Source: Aquarana catesbeiana (lineage: Eukaryota > Chordata > Amphibia > Anura > Ranidae). From it: 64,000 bases of DNA. Where the stretch lies: positions 585,732,119-585,796,118 of the forward strand of contig NC_133326.1 in NCBI RefSeq assembly GCF_042186555.1, read 5' to 3'. A program made the translations under genes and the position numbers. Below are positions 46,267-57,859 of the stretch, piece by piece; within the stretch, counting starts at the first letter, position 1; the number at the start of each line of letters is the position of its first letter. The notes below the pieces were generated by a model, which did not search any database, was not told the origin of the DNA, and saw only the letters and a list, made by a program, of their open reading frames with translations.

Positions 46267-46671
46267 AATATTCCTTTCAGTGAAAAGGTGAACCAATTGG
46301 TTACAGCATAATACAACTAAGGTAATTGCTTTATACACAGTCAGCTCTTTCCCTGTCCAGAAGGGTTGGGTTACTCAATCACTCTTTATATATTTTAGGT
46401 GTTTTTTTTTACATTTTCTTCCCTATATGGTCACAATTACATCCCACAAGCCTCGTTATGCACTGGAACTTCTGTACATAATTGACTAGTCAAGTCCTGG
46501 TAGGCCTGTCCTTTTGATTCATTATTTACTGATCTATGTGAAAAGTTGTTTAAAATTATGAAATATTATACCGATCAATGTTATGCAATTTATATATTGA
46601 TATGTAACATTTTGCAAATGTTCATAAATGTTTGTCTTCTTTATCTATAGTATCAACTATATGCAGCACTC

Positions 46672-46720
46672 TTAAGACTCCTGAGGAAGCTCTTCAAGGC
46701 GAAACATGTAGAGCCGAAGT
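46672..46720 (+). other. Hammerhead-like motif of Penelope-like type
   Basis: ACTCCTGAGGAAGC, a short stem with TCTTCAA, then GGCGAAACATGTAGAGCC. The order CUGANGA, stem II, GAAAC and the closing CTC...GAG pair (stem I) fit a decayed minimal hammerhead as described for Penelope-like elements. Confidence 0.5.
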
Positions 46721-48503
46721 GGCTGCATTGTTGTATGAAACGCATGTTTATGTGATAAATTTTACTACCCTTCTTTTTAAACTTGTTATAAAACAAAATG
46801 TTGTTATATATTTTATATTTTGTGATAATTAGATTTTTTGGCACCTTAAAAGCCTGCTTTTTTGTCTCTCTAAATTATCCTAATCATCTTAAGCAATGCT
46901 TCAACTGGGAGCATCACATTACTAGGATGATCTATAAGATCGTTTCGTATGTCATCAGTGACGATACACATGGGGAGAAGCGAGGTGACGTCATCGCTGA
47001 GGAAGAGTAGTAATGGTGAGTACCTTTTGCATGTTAGAATTTGCACTGAATGCTATTACAACATTGAAGCTTTGTGAGGGTTACTTCAATGAATAAAGTG
47101 GCTGACTATTTTAACATACTACACTATGGGACATCTTTGTTTGTGGTGTTGAACTTCCATTTACAGAGCCCCCAGAAGAAATAGCTGTATGAGAGTGGCG
47201 TGGAGGACACAGCTGAGGTGGAAACTATAGGGGAAGATCATGGATTATTTGGCAGCTGTGTGTCTGATTCTACCTTAGAAAGGGAAAAGCCTTTTGAGAC
47301 CTATTATACTATATAGGTCCATATAACAGGAACGGGTCCATCTGAAATCACTGCATGGTGGTGCACATCATAGAAAGTTTTTGGATATTCAGCACTGGGA
47401 CTTTGGTTTTACTTACCAGCAGTTTTCCCTGACAAATCTTTTTGGTGAAGGACTGAATCACTATTTAACATTAAGAGACTTCATTATTCACAGCACTGGG
47501 AGTGTGGTGCCACACCCCAGCAGAAAAGATAGGACAGATAGGACTCCACACAGACCAATGTACTGTTCTCCCCAAAAGAATGCCTTTACCTCCCTTTCTG
47601 CCCAGAAGGATGGAGCCATCCTTGTTCAGGCATCATCCAGGGGGTTAGCATCAATTCCAGGAGTGGAAAACTGGCACACAAATGACACAATCATGTTGCC
47701 TTGGCAGATGTCCACACTTTCTGTGTGTGTACCAGTCCTCTCACAGAGATTGGCCTCCCGCTTTTCATTTGGTGACTCGCCAGAAAAAGTCTAGGATCAC
47801 TGGAGAAGTAAAGACGCAGGGAATGTCCTTTTCTATTTGTACTGAACTGATGATATCATTCTTCCAGCCAGCCCTATTCATGCAAATTCATAAAGGTATT
47901 ACAAGGTTTGCCTACAATTCTGCGTCTGGCACACACACACATGTCTAGGGGTGGCGAGACAAAGGGAAAAAAAATAACAAATTGTAGATTTTGTGCTTTG
48001 ATGTTGAGCCTCCCCGTACCTTTATGCCCTGAGACCAAGGCCAAAAACCCTTATGCTAAATAAATTTGTGTTGGCTAGGTTGGGTTGTTCCAAATAGCAA
48101 TTGTTTTCCCAATATTACAGTGATCCCAGGGTCTCTGCTGTCTGTATAGCAAGCGATACGAGCATGCGCTTCTGTCTCCTACATTGTTCTTAAAAAATAC
48201 ATGCAAATCAGAGTAACAATGTTCTTCTAACCTCCATCTAAATTTTGTGGTCAACATATGAGTCAATCATACAATTTGTATTATAGACGCAACACCAGGA
48301 ACAAGCCACACACCTAGGTGAGTAATTTAGGGATGACAAACACAGTATGAGGCTTACTTAAAGAGCTACTAAAGTAAAAAAAAAAACAAAAACAAAACAT
48401 ATATACTTCAAGATTCAGTTATCAATTGTTTTATCCTGTCTCTTTAAAATTCAGTGTAAGTATTTAATTCACATAAATACCTTAGAATAGTTCCAAAGAT
48501 TTA
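46721..48503. other. Intronic sequence, no feature recognised
   Basis: The first ~400 bp (with GAAGCGAGGTGACGTCATCGC and GAATAAAGTGGC) may be the remainder of the Penelope-like piece. The rest is unassigned. Confidence 0.4.
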
Positions 48504-49124
48504 CCGTATTTACCGGCGTATAACACGCACCTTAACTTTAAGAGGGAAGTTTCAGAAAAAAAACCTTAAATTTTAAAATAAGGGTCAGTGCTCTGCAGCC
48601 TCATCAGTGCCCATCAATGCAGTCTGATCTATGTCCATCTGCAGCCTCTAATAAGCCCATTATCACAGCCTGTTTAGTGCCCATCTGCAGCCTCTAAAAT
48701 GCCCATCTGCAGCCTCTAATGTGCCCATTATTGCAGCCTCTAACATGCCCATTATTGCAGCCTCTAACATGCCCATGATTGCAGCCTGTTTAGTATACAT
48801 CTGCAGACTTGCCTTTGCAGATGATTGCAGCCGCGCCAGTGCTGGATGACACAGATCCGCGATCTCCTGTGTATGCCATGCTCAGTCACTCACAGTCCCG
48901 CCCAGCTCATATGATGGAGAGAGCAGTGGTCCAATGCCGGGCCAGGGGGGCAGGACTGTGTGTGACAGCACCGGATACACAGGAGATCGTGGCTCTGTGT
49001 CATCCAGCGGCGCTCATCCCCTTCTTCCACTCTGAGCAGCAGGGATCGGATTATAACACGCACACACGATTTCCCCCTGATTTTCAGGGGGGAAAAAGTG
49101 TGTGTTATACACTGATAAATACGG
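48504..49124. mobile_element. TA-flanked MITE with internal tandem repeat
   Basis: Ends CCGTATTTACCGGCGTATAA and TTATACACTGATAAATACGG are inverted with few mismatches, flanked by TA (48502-48503, 49125-49126). 48595-48790 holds a tandem array of GCAGCCTCTAATGTGCCCATTATT-type units. A long inner stem pairs GGATGACACAGA and CTCCTGTGTA with TACACAGGAG and TCTGTGTCATCC. A TA duplication suggests Tc1/mariner-type mobilisation. Confidence 0.8.
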
Positions 49125-49305
49125 TACATCAGCAATCATTTCCTTTATGACTGTAGCTAAAATTCATTACTCTCTCTCAATATCCCTCTGCAACCAACCA
49201 TTTATTTGTATTGAGCACAGAGACTGCAAGTGTAAGTGATGATGAATGATAAGCATGAGTGAAAGAACAGATCACTGGCATCCCTTTAGACAAGCAGGTT
49301 CACCT

Positions 49306-49445
49306 GCTGGCCACTGGATGGTGCAGGCTTTAGCTGTGCTGTGCTTACCAGTTGCTTGATTATTGTCCCAGGGGCATGTCTGAATGTAATTAAGCAACTG
49401 ATGGGCACACTGCATAACTTAAGTTTACACCATCCAGTGACCAGC
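49306..49445. repeat. Imperfect inverted repeat, about 57-bp arms
   Basis: GCTGGCCACTGGATGGTG at 49306 mirrors CACCATCCAGTGACCAGC ending at 49445. An inner pair is ACCAGTTGCTTGA with TAAGCAACTGATGG. It is a fold-back repeat of unknown class. Confidence 0.85.
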
Positions 49446-49820
49446 TCCCTCCTTAGAAAATGCACATCTAAAGGCTGCTTAGGGATGTATTCTTTCATTC
49501 TGGCTCAGATGGAACAGCATGACAGCAACTGGGAGCACAAAAAGGAACCATAAGAGGTGTAGTTTTGCAATCAGCAGGAAGATAATATATTACCCTTCCC
49601 CTCCCGCTGGCTATTATGAGGAGCTGGAAATACTAAAAAACAGCAGCTGCAACTATGGGGATGGACTGTGGGTATGTACATATTTTCAAATTGAGAAAAA
49701 AAATTCAACAATATTATTGCAGTATTTCAAGTCAGTGAATAATGCTCTTTATAACACTTAATGTAGTAAATGTGACTTTAATATTCCTTAAATACATTCT
49801 TGCACACCAAATTTATTAGC

Positions 49821-50000
49821 ACAGGGGCTAAGTGGTTAGCACTTCTGCCTAACAGCAACAGGATCACCGGTTCGAATTCCAACCACATCACTACCTGCAC
49901 AGAGTTTGCATGTTCTCCCTGTGTCTGCGTGGTTTTCCTCCAGGTACTCTGGTTTCCTCCCACACTCCACAGACATACTGGGAGGTTAATTGTCTACACA
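49821..50000 (+). repeat. tRNA-derived SINE (V-SINE / mermaid-like)
   Basis: The head resembles a tRNA gene: GGGGCTAAGTGGTTAGCAC is the A-box region and GGTTCGAATTCC the B box, 48 bp apart. It is followed by the widespread vertebrate SINE body GTTTGCATGTTCTCCCTGTG, TGCGTGGTTTTCCTCC and GGTTTCCTCCCACAC. It would be transcribed by RNA polymerase III if active. The tail is lost near 50000. It is antisense to ANTXR1. Confidence 0.85.
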
Positions 50001-50338
50001 GCATGTCCACAGCAGCAAAAACAAATAATTTTGAAGGAGGATGAGAGGAATTTTTCTGAGTTAAGGATACATACCTAAATAGAGCATATATTTTTTGCAA
50101 ACTTGAGTTTAGTGTCATTTTTATGTCAAAACGGGTTCAATTTACTTTATCTGACTTCATGCTTTAGTAAATCAGGGCTTATGAGCAATCACTAAATCTC
50201 AAATTATCTTACCAAATAGGTTTACTGTAGGAAGGCATGTTTACTAAGAGCTTAATTGCAGCTTAAATTAAACCTTTGCTTTGCCCATACAGAACCAAGC
50301 AACTAGGAATCAAATATGGTTTTAGGATATTGCTGGGC
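50001..50338. other. Intronic sequence, no feature recognised
   Basis: No recognisable element. Confidence 0.5.
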
Positions 50339-50832
50339 TTAAAGGGGTTGTAAACCCTTGTGTTTTTTCACCTTACTGCATCCTATGCAGTAAGGTGAAA
50401 AAACTTCTGGCAGTGACCGGCCCCCCCAGCCCCCTCATTTTACTTACCTGAGCCCCTTCATTCCCTCGGTGAAGATGCGCTCTCCCTCTCTCGGTGTCCC
50501 GGCTCTTGATAGGATAGATTGATAGCAGCGCAGTCATTGGCTCCTGCTGCTGTCAATCAAATCCAATGATGCGAGCGCCGGGGGGCAGGGCCGAGTCGGG
50601 CATTGGTGTCTATGGACGCAAATGCTGGACTTGGGAGCGCGCCTGTAAGGTAACCCCCCGGGAAAACGCTTCTCCTAGGGGGCTATCTGATGTGAGGAGG
50701 AGCCACAAGAGCCGCCGAGGGACCCCAGAAGAAGAGGAAGATCGGTGCCACTCTATGCAATACGAGCTGCACAGTGGAGGTAAGTATGACATGTAAAAAA
50801 AAAAAAAACACAAAGGTTTAAAATCACTTTAA
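50339..50832 (+). mobile_element. TTAA-flanked piggyBac-like MITE, copy 2
   Basis: The ends are TTAAAGGGGTTGTAAACCC and GGTTTAAAATCACTTTAA, with TTAA at 50339-50342 and 50829-50832. The interior matches 45325-45829 in opposite orientation over nearly the whole length. Confidence 0.88.
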
Positions 50833-51487
50833 AGCAAACTCAGCCAGTTCAAAGTTCACAGGCCCCATACTAATGTTGCAATTTGCCCTTAGAAGGTCCA
50901 ATAGGAACTTTGTCATATGCCAGCCCCCACATAATGAAAGGGGGGAGGGGGGGCGGAACAGAGAAGCCCCATTGATGCAGGAAAAGCTGACAAACTGCAT
51001 TGGAAGAGACTAAGGTCAGTTAGGAAACTGTACTATAAAGCTGATTGCTAGATCTTTGTGCAATCAACCCCTTTGCTGTCCTTTTTTTAATTATCATTAT
51101 ATGAAAACATATTTTTTTGGTTTACTTGAGGTTGGTGGTCACTTTGAGTATGCTGTCCCATCCATAGCAACCTTTTCTTTTTTCTTTGTTACAAGGCTTT
51201 CCTTTAAAAAAAGAGAGCTGTTGTTTCAGGGGTGCCATATTTTTACCCCTTTTTTTCAGGAATATATTATTGTTTTTCATTTAATGTTGTTATAGACTTT
51301 ATTATAAGTTAAACTGCTGTTTATACAGCAGTTTTAATCAGTGGCTATATTTAGTCCATGATGTGACCTAGAATCCCGACTGTATGTTTACATTACTGCA
51401 GCCAGGGATCTGTCATTTAGCAATGGGAGTCTGGAAGGAAAACTTCTGTAGCAGTTGACTAGAGTGCCTGGCCACAAAATGAGAACG
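50833..51487. other. Intronic sequence, no feature recognised
   Basis: No recognisable element. A small AAACTGCTG ... CAGCAGTTT stem lies near 51311-51335. Confidence 0.5.
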
Positions 51488-51673
51488 TCATCATGATAAA
51501 ACATGGCACAGGTACATTGAGGCCTGCTCATCAGAAAACAAAACACGCTCCCACCCCCTGAGGCACAGGTTCATGTGTGATGGGCTACAGGTGGTCCCCA
51601 TAGCCATACTCTGTACCTGGAGGTAGTGGGACCCTTTAAATGGGAAGTCATTATGCAGTAAAATAAACTCCAA
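51488..51673 (-). pseudogene. Penelope-like reverse transcriptase fragment
   Basis: The minus-strand frame (60 codons) reads EFILLHNDFPFKGSHYLQVQ, then SMAMGTTCSPSHMNLCLRGWE. The pattern F..NDF.F....YLQ..G.AMG...AP..ANL.M..WE is the conserved RT block of Penelope-like elements. Here GTAMG is SMAMG and APSYANL is SPSHMNL, so it is decayed. No RT catalytic YxDD or other domain remains nearby. It is a lone fragment. Confidence 0.85.
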
Positions 51674-52073
51674 TAACTATAACATGAAACACCATTCAGC
51701 TAACATCCCATCCAAAAACATTTTTCATACAGCAACTGATTTGATGCAGAATATTCCAGTGCAGAACCGATTACATAGATAAGTCTAAACCCATATTTTA
51801 AAGAAGAATCTACTACCACAACTATGTGATTCAAAATTATATTTCTGTGGCAAGACATTTTGCAAGGTACCACAACTCCCACCCCCACCCCTCTTTCCCC
51901 CCTCCTGGGTTTAAACAAACAGATTTGTTTTTCTCCTTTGTTATTAGGCCATTGTTAAAAAACAAGTCCTCTATAAGGTCCCTTATAGAAGGTTAACTAA
52001 GAGTTATATGCATTATGTGCATAGAGAAATATATTGTTAGACTATGTACACCTGTTAATTGATATATGTTTTC
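51674..52073. other. Intronic sequence, no feature recognised
   Basis: A pyrimidine-rich patch lies at 51880-51905. Nothing else was seen. Confidence 0.5.
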
Positions 52074-52081
52074 TTTACATG

Positions 52082-52905
52082 TAGGGATCAGCCGAACACT
52101 CCCCTGTTCGGTTCGCACCAGAACGTGCAAACAGGCGAAAAATTTGTGCGAACCCCCCTAACACGGTTAAGGTCCATTGGGCACGAACATGAAAAATCAA
52201 AAGTTTTCATTTTAACGGGTAATATGCAAGTTATTGACATAAAAAGGGTTTGGGGACCCAGGTCCTGCCCCAGGGGACATGTATCAATGCAAAAAAAAGT
52301 TTTAAAAATGGCCGGCTTAAAGTAAAACAATAAAAATGAAATATTCCTTTAAATATTGTGCCTGGGGTTGTCTATAGTATGCCTGTAAAGTAGCGCATCT
52401 TTCCCGTGTTTAGAACAGTACCCCAGCAAAATGACATTTCTAAAGGAAAAAATGTCATTTAAAACTCGCAGCTGTAATGAATTGTCAGATCTCGGCAATA
52501 TAGATAAAAATCATTGACAAAAACGGCATGGGTTCCCCCCCCCCAGTCCTTTACCAGGCCCTTTGGGTCTGGTATGAATATTAAGGGGAACACCGCACCA
52601 AAAAAAAATTGGGTAAGGGGCCCCCCAAAATCCATACCAGGCCCTTCTGGTCTGGTATGGATATTAAGGGGAACCCTGCACCAAAGTTTTAAAAAAAAAA
52701 TGGTGTAGGGGTCCCCTCCAAAATCCATACCAGGCCCTTCAGTGCATCTCGCAGTGCATTGGCGGTCTCACCGTTCATTACGGCGCATTCCGTGGGCGCT
52801 CAAATTTCCCGCGAATGCCCCATAATGTTTGGTATTCAGCGAATGGGCGAATACCTGATGTTCGAGTCGAACTTACATTCGACTCGTACATCGGGCTCAT
52901 CCCTA
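52082..52905. mobile_element. hAT non-autonomous element, 824 bp, 8-bp duplication
   Basis: Ends TAGGGATCAGC and GGGCTCATCCCTA, flanked by TTTACATG (52074-52081 and 52906-52913, exact). The right subterminal part has GTTCGAGTCGAAC as in 9840-10186. The interior shares CCTGCCCCAGGGGACATGTATC and GTCTATAGTATGCCTGTAAAG with 54155-55943. 52550-52740 holds repeated units CCATACCAGGCCCTT ... TCTGGTATGGATATTAAGGGG. Confidence 0.95.
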
Positions 52906-52913
52906 TTTACATG

Positions 52914-54146
52914 TAAACATACAGGGCTATGTCCTCTATGCTAAATGTATTGTACTGAGTGAAGATATAGGCCACATAGAACATTTCCTTTTATCTGTAT
53001 TGGTACTGCACCATTCTCTCTCTTTCCCCCCTCCCCCGCATTAGAGGCAGGGTGGCTCTAAGCTTTCCCTTAGGATGGGATTCCCACCCATGTCAAAAGG
53101 AGTTTTTCTGTTTTGGTGGGGCAGGGAGCATGTTCAGACCATATTACTTGGGTTAGGATATGGACTGTCAATACAAACATGAATTATAGAAAGTGCCACA
53201 AGTATGTAATTGAAGGTATGCATTATATTAGTGATAAATCAAGTAATGTAGGGATAAACAAGTAATAACGTGTTCTTATATACGAGTATAACAAATCCTC
53301 TGCACAAGAAACAAGCATGTCTGCAAATCTCTATATAATCCATTCAGCCTTGGGAGAAGAACCACTTGAATCAGGGTTTAAACTCCTTGACCTAATGATC
53401 AAAGGGAGAAGACGCATATGTGAAATCTTTCATCTCATCTAAATAATGAACCCCTCTGTTATGGCGAGCCAAAGATAAATATCCAGAATGAAATTAGATC
53501 TTTGATAGGACTGTATAGCTCTTTTAAAGTTTTTTTTTGTTACATTTCTTAGCTCATGTAAATACTCTCATGAGTGTCTTTATTTTCTATAAACCTTTTT
53601 TTTTTATGTATAGTTTGTAATGAGCAGTCACTTTTCGTTATTCCATTAGCTTCTTACTTAACAGTTCTCCAAAGTTACATAACTTTGCTGTTTTTAACTT
53701 GCTGGGTGCAAGTCTATCATTCTGCTCACACTGAAAGCAATATACTCTCTAGCTAGCTTCTCTCCCCTATGATATGAGATGAGGTGTTCTGTAGTTCCAA
53801 CACGCTGATTGTCCTAAGGTTAATGCTGCGTCTCAATAAATACAGTACAATGAGTGACTGTTTTCATCCCAGGACAGGAAGTGTGTTAATGGCAGGATCA
53901 CCAGGTGAAAATAAAGGAAAAATGGCCAAAGAAAGAACACTAATGCAGCCACCACATCTAAACACTGGTGAAATGCAATATCTTACAATTTTGTTCTTGG
54001 GTTTAAATTGCCATCATCATTTTAAAACCCCTGTCATTTTGTGTTCTATTCAAGTTCCTTTCACTTCCTGCACACAACAGATAGTGATAGAAAATCTTTT
54101 CAAAGGTAGGTAAATGCCCTCTTATACAGCTGTCACCAGGATAAGT
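52914..54146. other. Intronic sequence, no feature recognised
   Basis: No recognisable element or coding motif. Confidence 0.55.
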
Positions 54147-54154
54147 GTCTCCAC

Positions 54155-55943
54155 TAGGGATGGGCCGAACACCCCCCCGTTCGGTTCGCGCCAGAACATG
54201 CGAACAGGCAAAAAATTTGTTCGAACACGTGAACACCGTTAAAGTCTATGGGACACGAACATGAAAAATAAAAAATGCTAATTTTAAAGGCTTATATGCA
54301 TGGTATTGTCTTAAAAAGTGTTTGGGGACCTGGGTCCTGCCCCAGGGGACATGTATCAATGCAAAAAAAAGTTTTAAAAATTGCCGTTTTTTCGGGAGCA
54401 GTGATTTTAATAATGCTTAAAGTGAAACAATAAATGTGTAATATTCCTTTAAATTTCGTACCGGGGGGGGTGTCTATAGTATGCCTGTAAAGTGGCGCAT
54501 GTTTCCCATGTTTAGAACAGTCTGACAGCAAAATGACATTTCTAAAGAAAAAAAGTCATTTAAAACTATTCGCGTCTATAATGAATTGTCGGTCTGGCTA
54601 TACACATATAAGTTCATTGATAAAAACAGCATGGGATTCCCCCACAGGGGAACCCTGAATCAAAATTTAAAAAAAAATGTGTGGGGGTCCCCCCAAATTC
54701 CATACCAGGCCCTACACGTCTGGTATGGTTATTAAGGGGAACCCGCGCCAAAATTTTTTTAAAAAATGGTGTGGGGGTCCCCCCAAATTCCATACCAGGC
54801 CCTTCACGTCTGGTATGGTTATTAAGGGGAACTCCGCGCCAAATCTTTTTTTAAAAATGCTGTGGGGTCCCCCCAAAAATCCATATCCGAGCACGCAACC
54901 TGGCAGGCAGCAGGAAAAGAGGGGGGGACGAGAGCGCCCCCCCCCTGAACCGTACCAGGCCACATGCCCTCAACATTGGGAGGGTGCTTTGGGGTAGCCC
55001 CCAAAGCACCTTGTCCCCATGTTGATGGGGAGAAGGGCCTCATCCCCACAACCCTTGCCCGGTGGTTGTGGGGGTCTGCAGGCGGGGGGCTTATTGGAAT
55101 CTGGAAGCCCCCTTTAACAAGGGGACCCCCAGATCCCACCCCCCCGTGTGAATTGATAATGGGGTACAAATGTACCCCTACCATTTCACAAAAACAAGTG
55201 TCAAAAATGTTAAAAAAAGACAATAGACGGTTTTTGACAATTCCTTTATTAATGTCTTCTTTTTTCCCCGCTTCTTCTTCCATCTTCTTCTGGTCTTCCT
55301 TCAGTGTTCTTCTTCCTCTATCTTCCTTCTGCTTCTTCCTCCGGTCTTCTCATCCGGCATCTTCTCCGCTTCGTCCTCCGATCCGCCTCAATGGGAGTCT
55401 CCCACTGTGTGACGCTTCTGTTCAGGTGACAGCTCTTATATAACGGAGGGCGGGGCCACCCGGTGACCCCGCCTCCTCTGACGCATTGGGACTTCCCTAT
55501 GGCTTTCCTCGTGTCGTCAGAGGGGGACGGGGTCACCCGTTTACGTTCAGCTGTCAGACTGTTCTAAACACGGGAAACATGCGCCACTTTACAGGCATAC
55601 TATAGACACCCCCCAGGTATGAAATTTAAAGGAATATTACACTTTTATTGTTTCACTTTAAGCATTATTAAAATCACTGCTCCCGAAAAAACTGACATTT
55701 TAAAAACTTTTTTTGCATTGATACATGTCCCCTGGGGCAGGACCCAGGTCCCCAAACACTTTTGATGACAATAACTTGCATATGAACCTTTAAAATTTGA
55801 TTTCTCCCATAGACTTTTAAAGGGTGTTCCGTGGCTTTCGAATTTTCCGCGAACACCCCAAATTGTTCGCTATTTTGCGAATGGGCGAACAGCCAATGTT
55901 CGAGTCGAACTCATGTTCGACCCGAACATAAAACCCATCCCTA
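54155..55943. mobile_element. hAT non-autonomous element, 1,789 bp, long inner inverted repeats
   Basis: The ends are TAGGGATGGGC and CCCATCCCTA, flanked by GTCTCCAC on both sides (54147-54154, 55944-55951, exact). Inside the ends, about 54290-54530 and 55550-55800 are near-identical inverted copies (CCTGCCCCAGGGGACATGTATC; CGGGAGCAGTGATTTTAATAA; GGCGCATGTTTCCC). 54640-54850 has three tandem units ending TGGTATGG(TT)ATTAAGGGGAA. 55240-55370 is pyrimidine-rich (CTTCTTCC). It has no transposase code and would depend on a related autonomous element. Confidence 0.95.
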
Positions 55944-55951
55944 GTCTCCAC

Positions 55952-56370
55952 TGGAAAAGTTTAGCTTTTAGATACACTTTGAATACACTAACAACAATAT
56001 AAAAACGGGGCAAAAATGTACAAAAAGAGTGACAAAATTCAAAACATGTGCTGGCCATATGCTAGCATATTTGTACAAAATTCTTAGGAAAATTTGCATT
56101 ATATTCGATGACTTGATGAATGTTATTCAAAAGTATTTAAGAATTTCATTTGCTTTTAACATTTGATTTTGGAATTAATAGACATTCCCACACAAAAAAC
56201 ATACGTCGATTTGACACCAATACCAGTTAGGAAATGAAACAAATGTTTTTTGAAACAAAAGTATTCTAACAAAATTCTGCTAGTGTATGGCCAGTTTAAG
56301 ACCTCACTATAGAAACAGAAGCACAGAAAAGTGATGGCAGAAAAACTGAGTAGTCCATGGAGTCTGTGCA
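55952..56370. other. Intronic sequence, no feature recognised
   Basis: No recognisable element. Confidence 0.5.
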
Positions 56371-56900
56371 TTTAATTAATTAATTAATTAATTTTTATTA
56401 ATTTTTTTAATTTATGTATTTTTTTTCATTTTTTTTCATTAACCTTGTTGTCTGACTATAGATATATGTTTATCCCAAGCATGTTTGAAGCCATTTACTG
56501 TTGACTGTTTCACTACCTCCGTTGGTAGTTTGTTCCAATCATCAACTACCCTTTCAGTAAAAAAATACTTTCTAAGATTCGTTTTGAACTTTCCTTCCAG
56601 TTAGTTTGAGGTCATATCCCCGTGTTCTTGATTTTGGTTTCATATTGAAAAGACCTTCCTGAACCTTATTCACCCCCTTGATGTATTTGAAAGTTTCAAT
56701 CAAGTCTTCCCTTTCCCTTCTTTCTTCCAGACTGTACATATTCTTGAAGTCGTTCTCGATGTTTTATCCCCCAAACCTTTCACCACTTTTGTTACCCGTC
56801 TCTGGACTCGTTCTATTTTATCAATATCTTTCTGTAAATGAGGTCTCCAGAACTGGACACAGTATTCTAAATGAGGTCTCACACTAAAGATCTATATAGG
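56371..56900 (-). mobile_element. CR1-like LINE 3' end with microsatellite tail
   Basis: The minus strand reads RPHLEYCVQFWRPHLQKDID then KIERVQRRVTKVVKGLGDKT (56882-56760), the C-terminal RT block of CR1-group LINEs, degenerating toward the 3' end. The 3' tail is a TTAA/TAAT microsatellite (about 56372-56398), as expected for elements that end in short repeats. It is 5'-truncated. Confidence 0.85.
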
Positions 56901-57403
56901 GGAATCAGGACCTCCTTCCTCCTGCTCCCCTTTAAAAAAAGCAGCCGAAGTCTGTTGTAACATTTGGAACTACCTCATTTGTTAATTAATGTATACAGCA
57001 TACAGCATTATATTGAAGCCACAGGCAGAAATATATTCATTCAGTGTCATTTTATCTAGTTAAAGTATTATGCTTTAAATGCTTTTCTGTACAGTAAAGA
57101 CTGAATGTGGAAAAACTGGTTTTGGACAGAGATGCAGAGATTGAATTAATGCATCCACATGTGGGATTTGGGTGTGTATGTGGCTCCTCCCGCAAGCCAA
57201 CCAACATCATGAAAATTATATGCCTGATAGCGGGATCTGGCACTTGGACAGCTCCTTCCTGGGAAATAACACTTTAAATGCCATACCCCTCTTACTTTCC
57301 AGATTTCATGCATTAAGCTATCTTAGTTTGTTAGCACTTATGGTAATTTTCTGCATTGTAATGATGGCTATTTTTCTATTCTTACACAGTTTCCTATGTG
57401 TTC
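56901..57403. other. Intronic sequence, no feature recognised
   Basis: No recognisable element. Confidence 0.5.
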
Positions 57404-57818
57404 TTAAAGCTGAACTCTGAGAAAAAAAAATTCCTCTCTTGTAGTGGGGCTGCACTTAAACATCCAGAGTTAACTGTTCAATTCTGCTTAAGGGGTCCAG
57501 GTGAAGGATCTTTACTTATCTGATCCTCTGCTCTTGTGAGCTGCTTTGTGTTGCTAGATTGTCCCAACATCCTTCTCTCCCCTGTAGTTTAATGTCCTCG
57601 GACGTTATCAGGGCCAATGCAGGATCCATAATCTTGCATTGGGCATAAGAATACAGAGGGACAGTCCACTGCTGGAATGTATGGGAGAACTATCTGCTGG
57701 GGAAGAGGAGGATCAGGTAGGTAAAATTGTTTTCTCCATCTCATGGACAGAAAAAAGCCTTTAATTCTTGCAGCTCAGGCAAAGCTCCACCTTTTGTTTT
57801 TCTTGAGTTGGGGTTTAA
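57404..57818. mobile_element. TTAA-flanked MITE
   Basis: TTAAAGCTGAACTCTGAG at the left and CTTGAGTTGGGGTTTAA at the right are degenerate inverted ends, with TTAA at 57404-57407 and 57815-57818. Confidence 0.65.
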
Positions 57819-57859
57819 AGAAGAATTCCAGGCAGAATCAGCAGTATGACAAAATTATC

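Noticed and set aside
49821..49890. Possible tRNA gene
   Set aside because: A and B boxes are present, but no acceptor stem closes, and a SINE body follows.
55244..55443. Ser/Phe-rich frame in a CTTCTTCC tract
   Set aside because: Pyrimidine-rich filler inside the hAT element, with low-complexity translation only.
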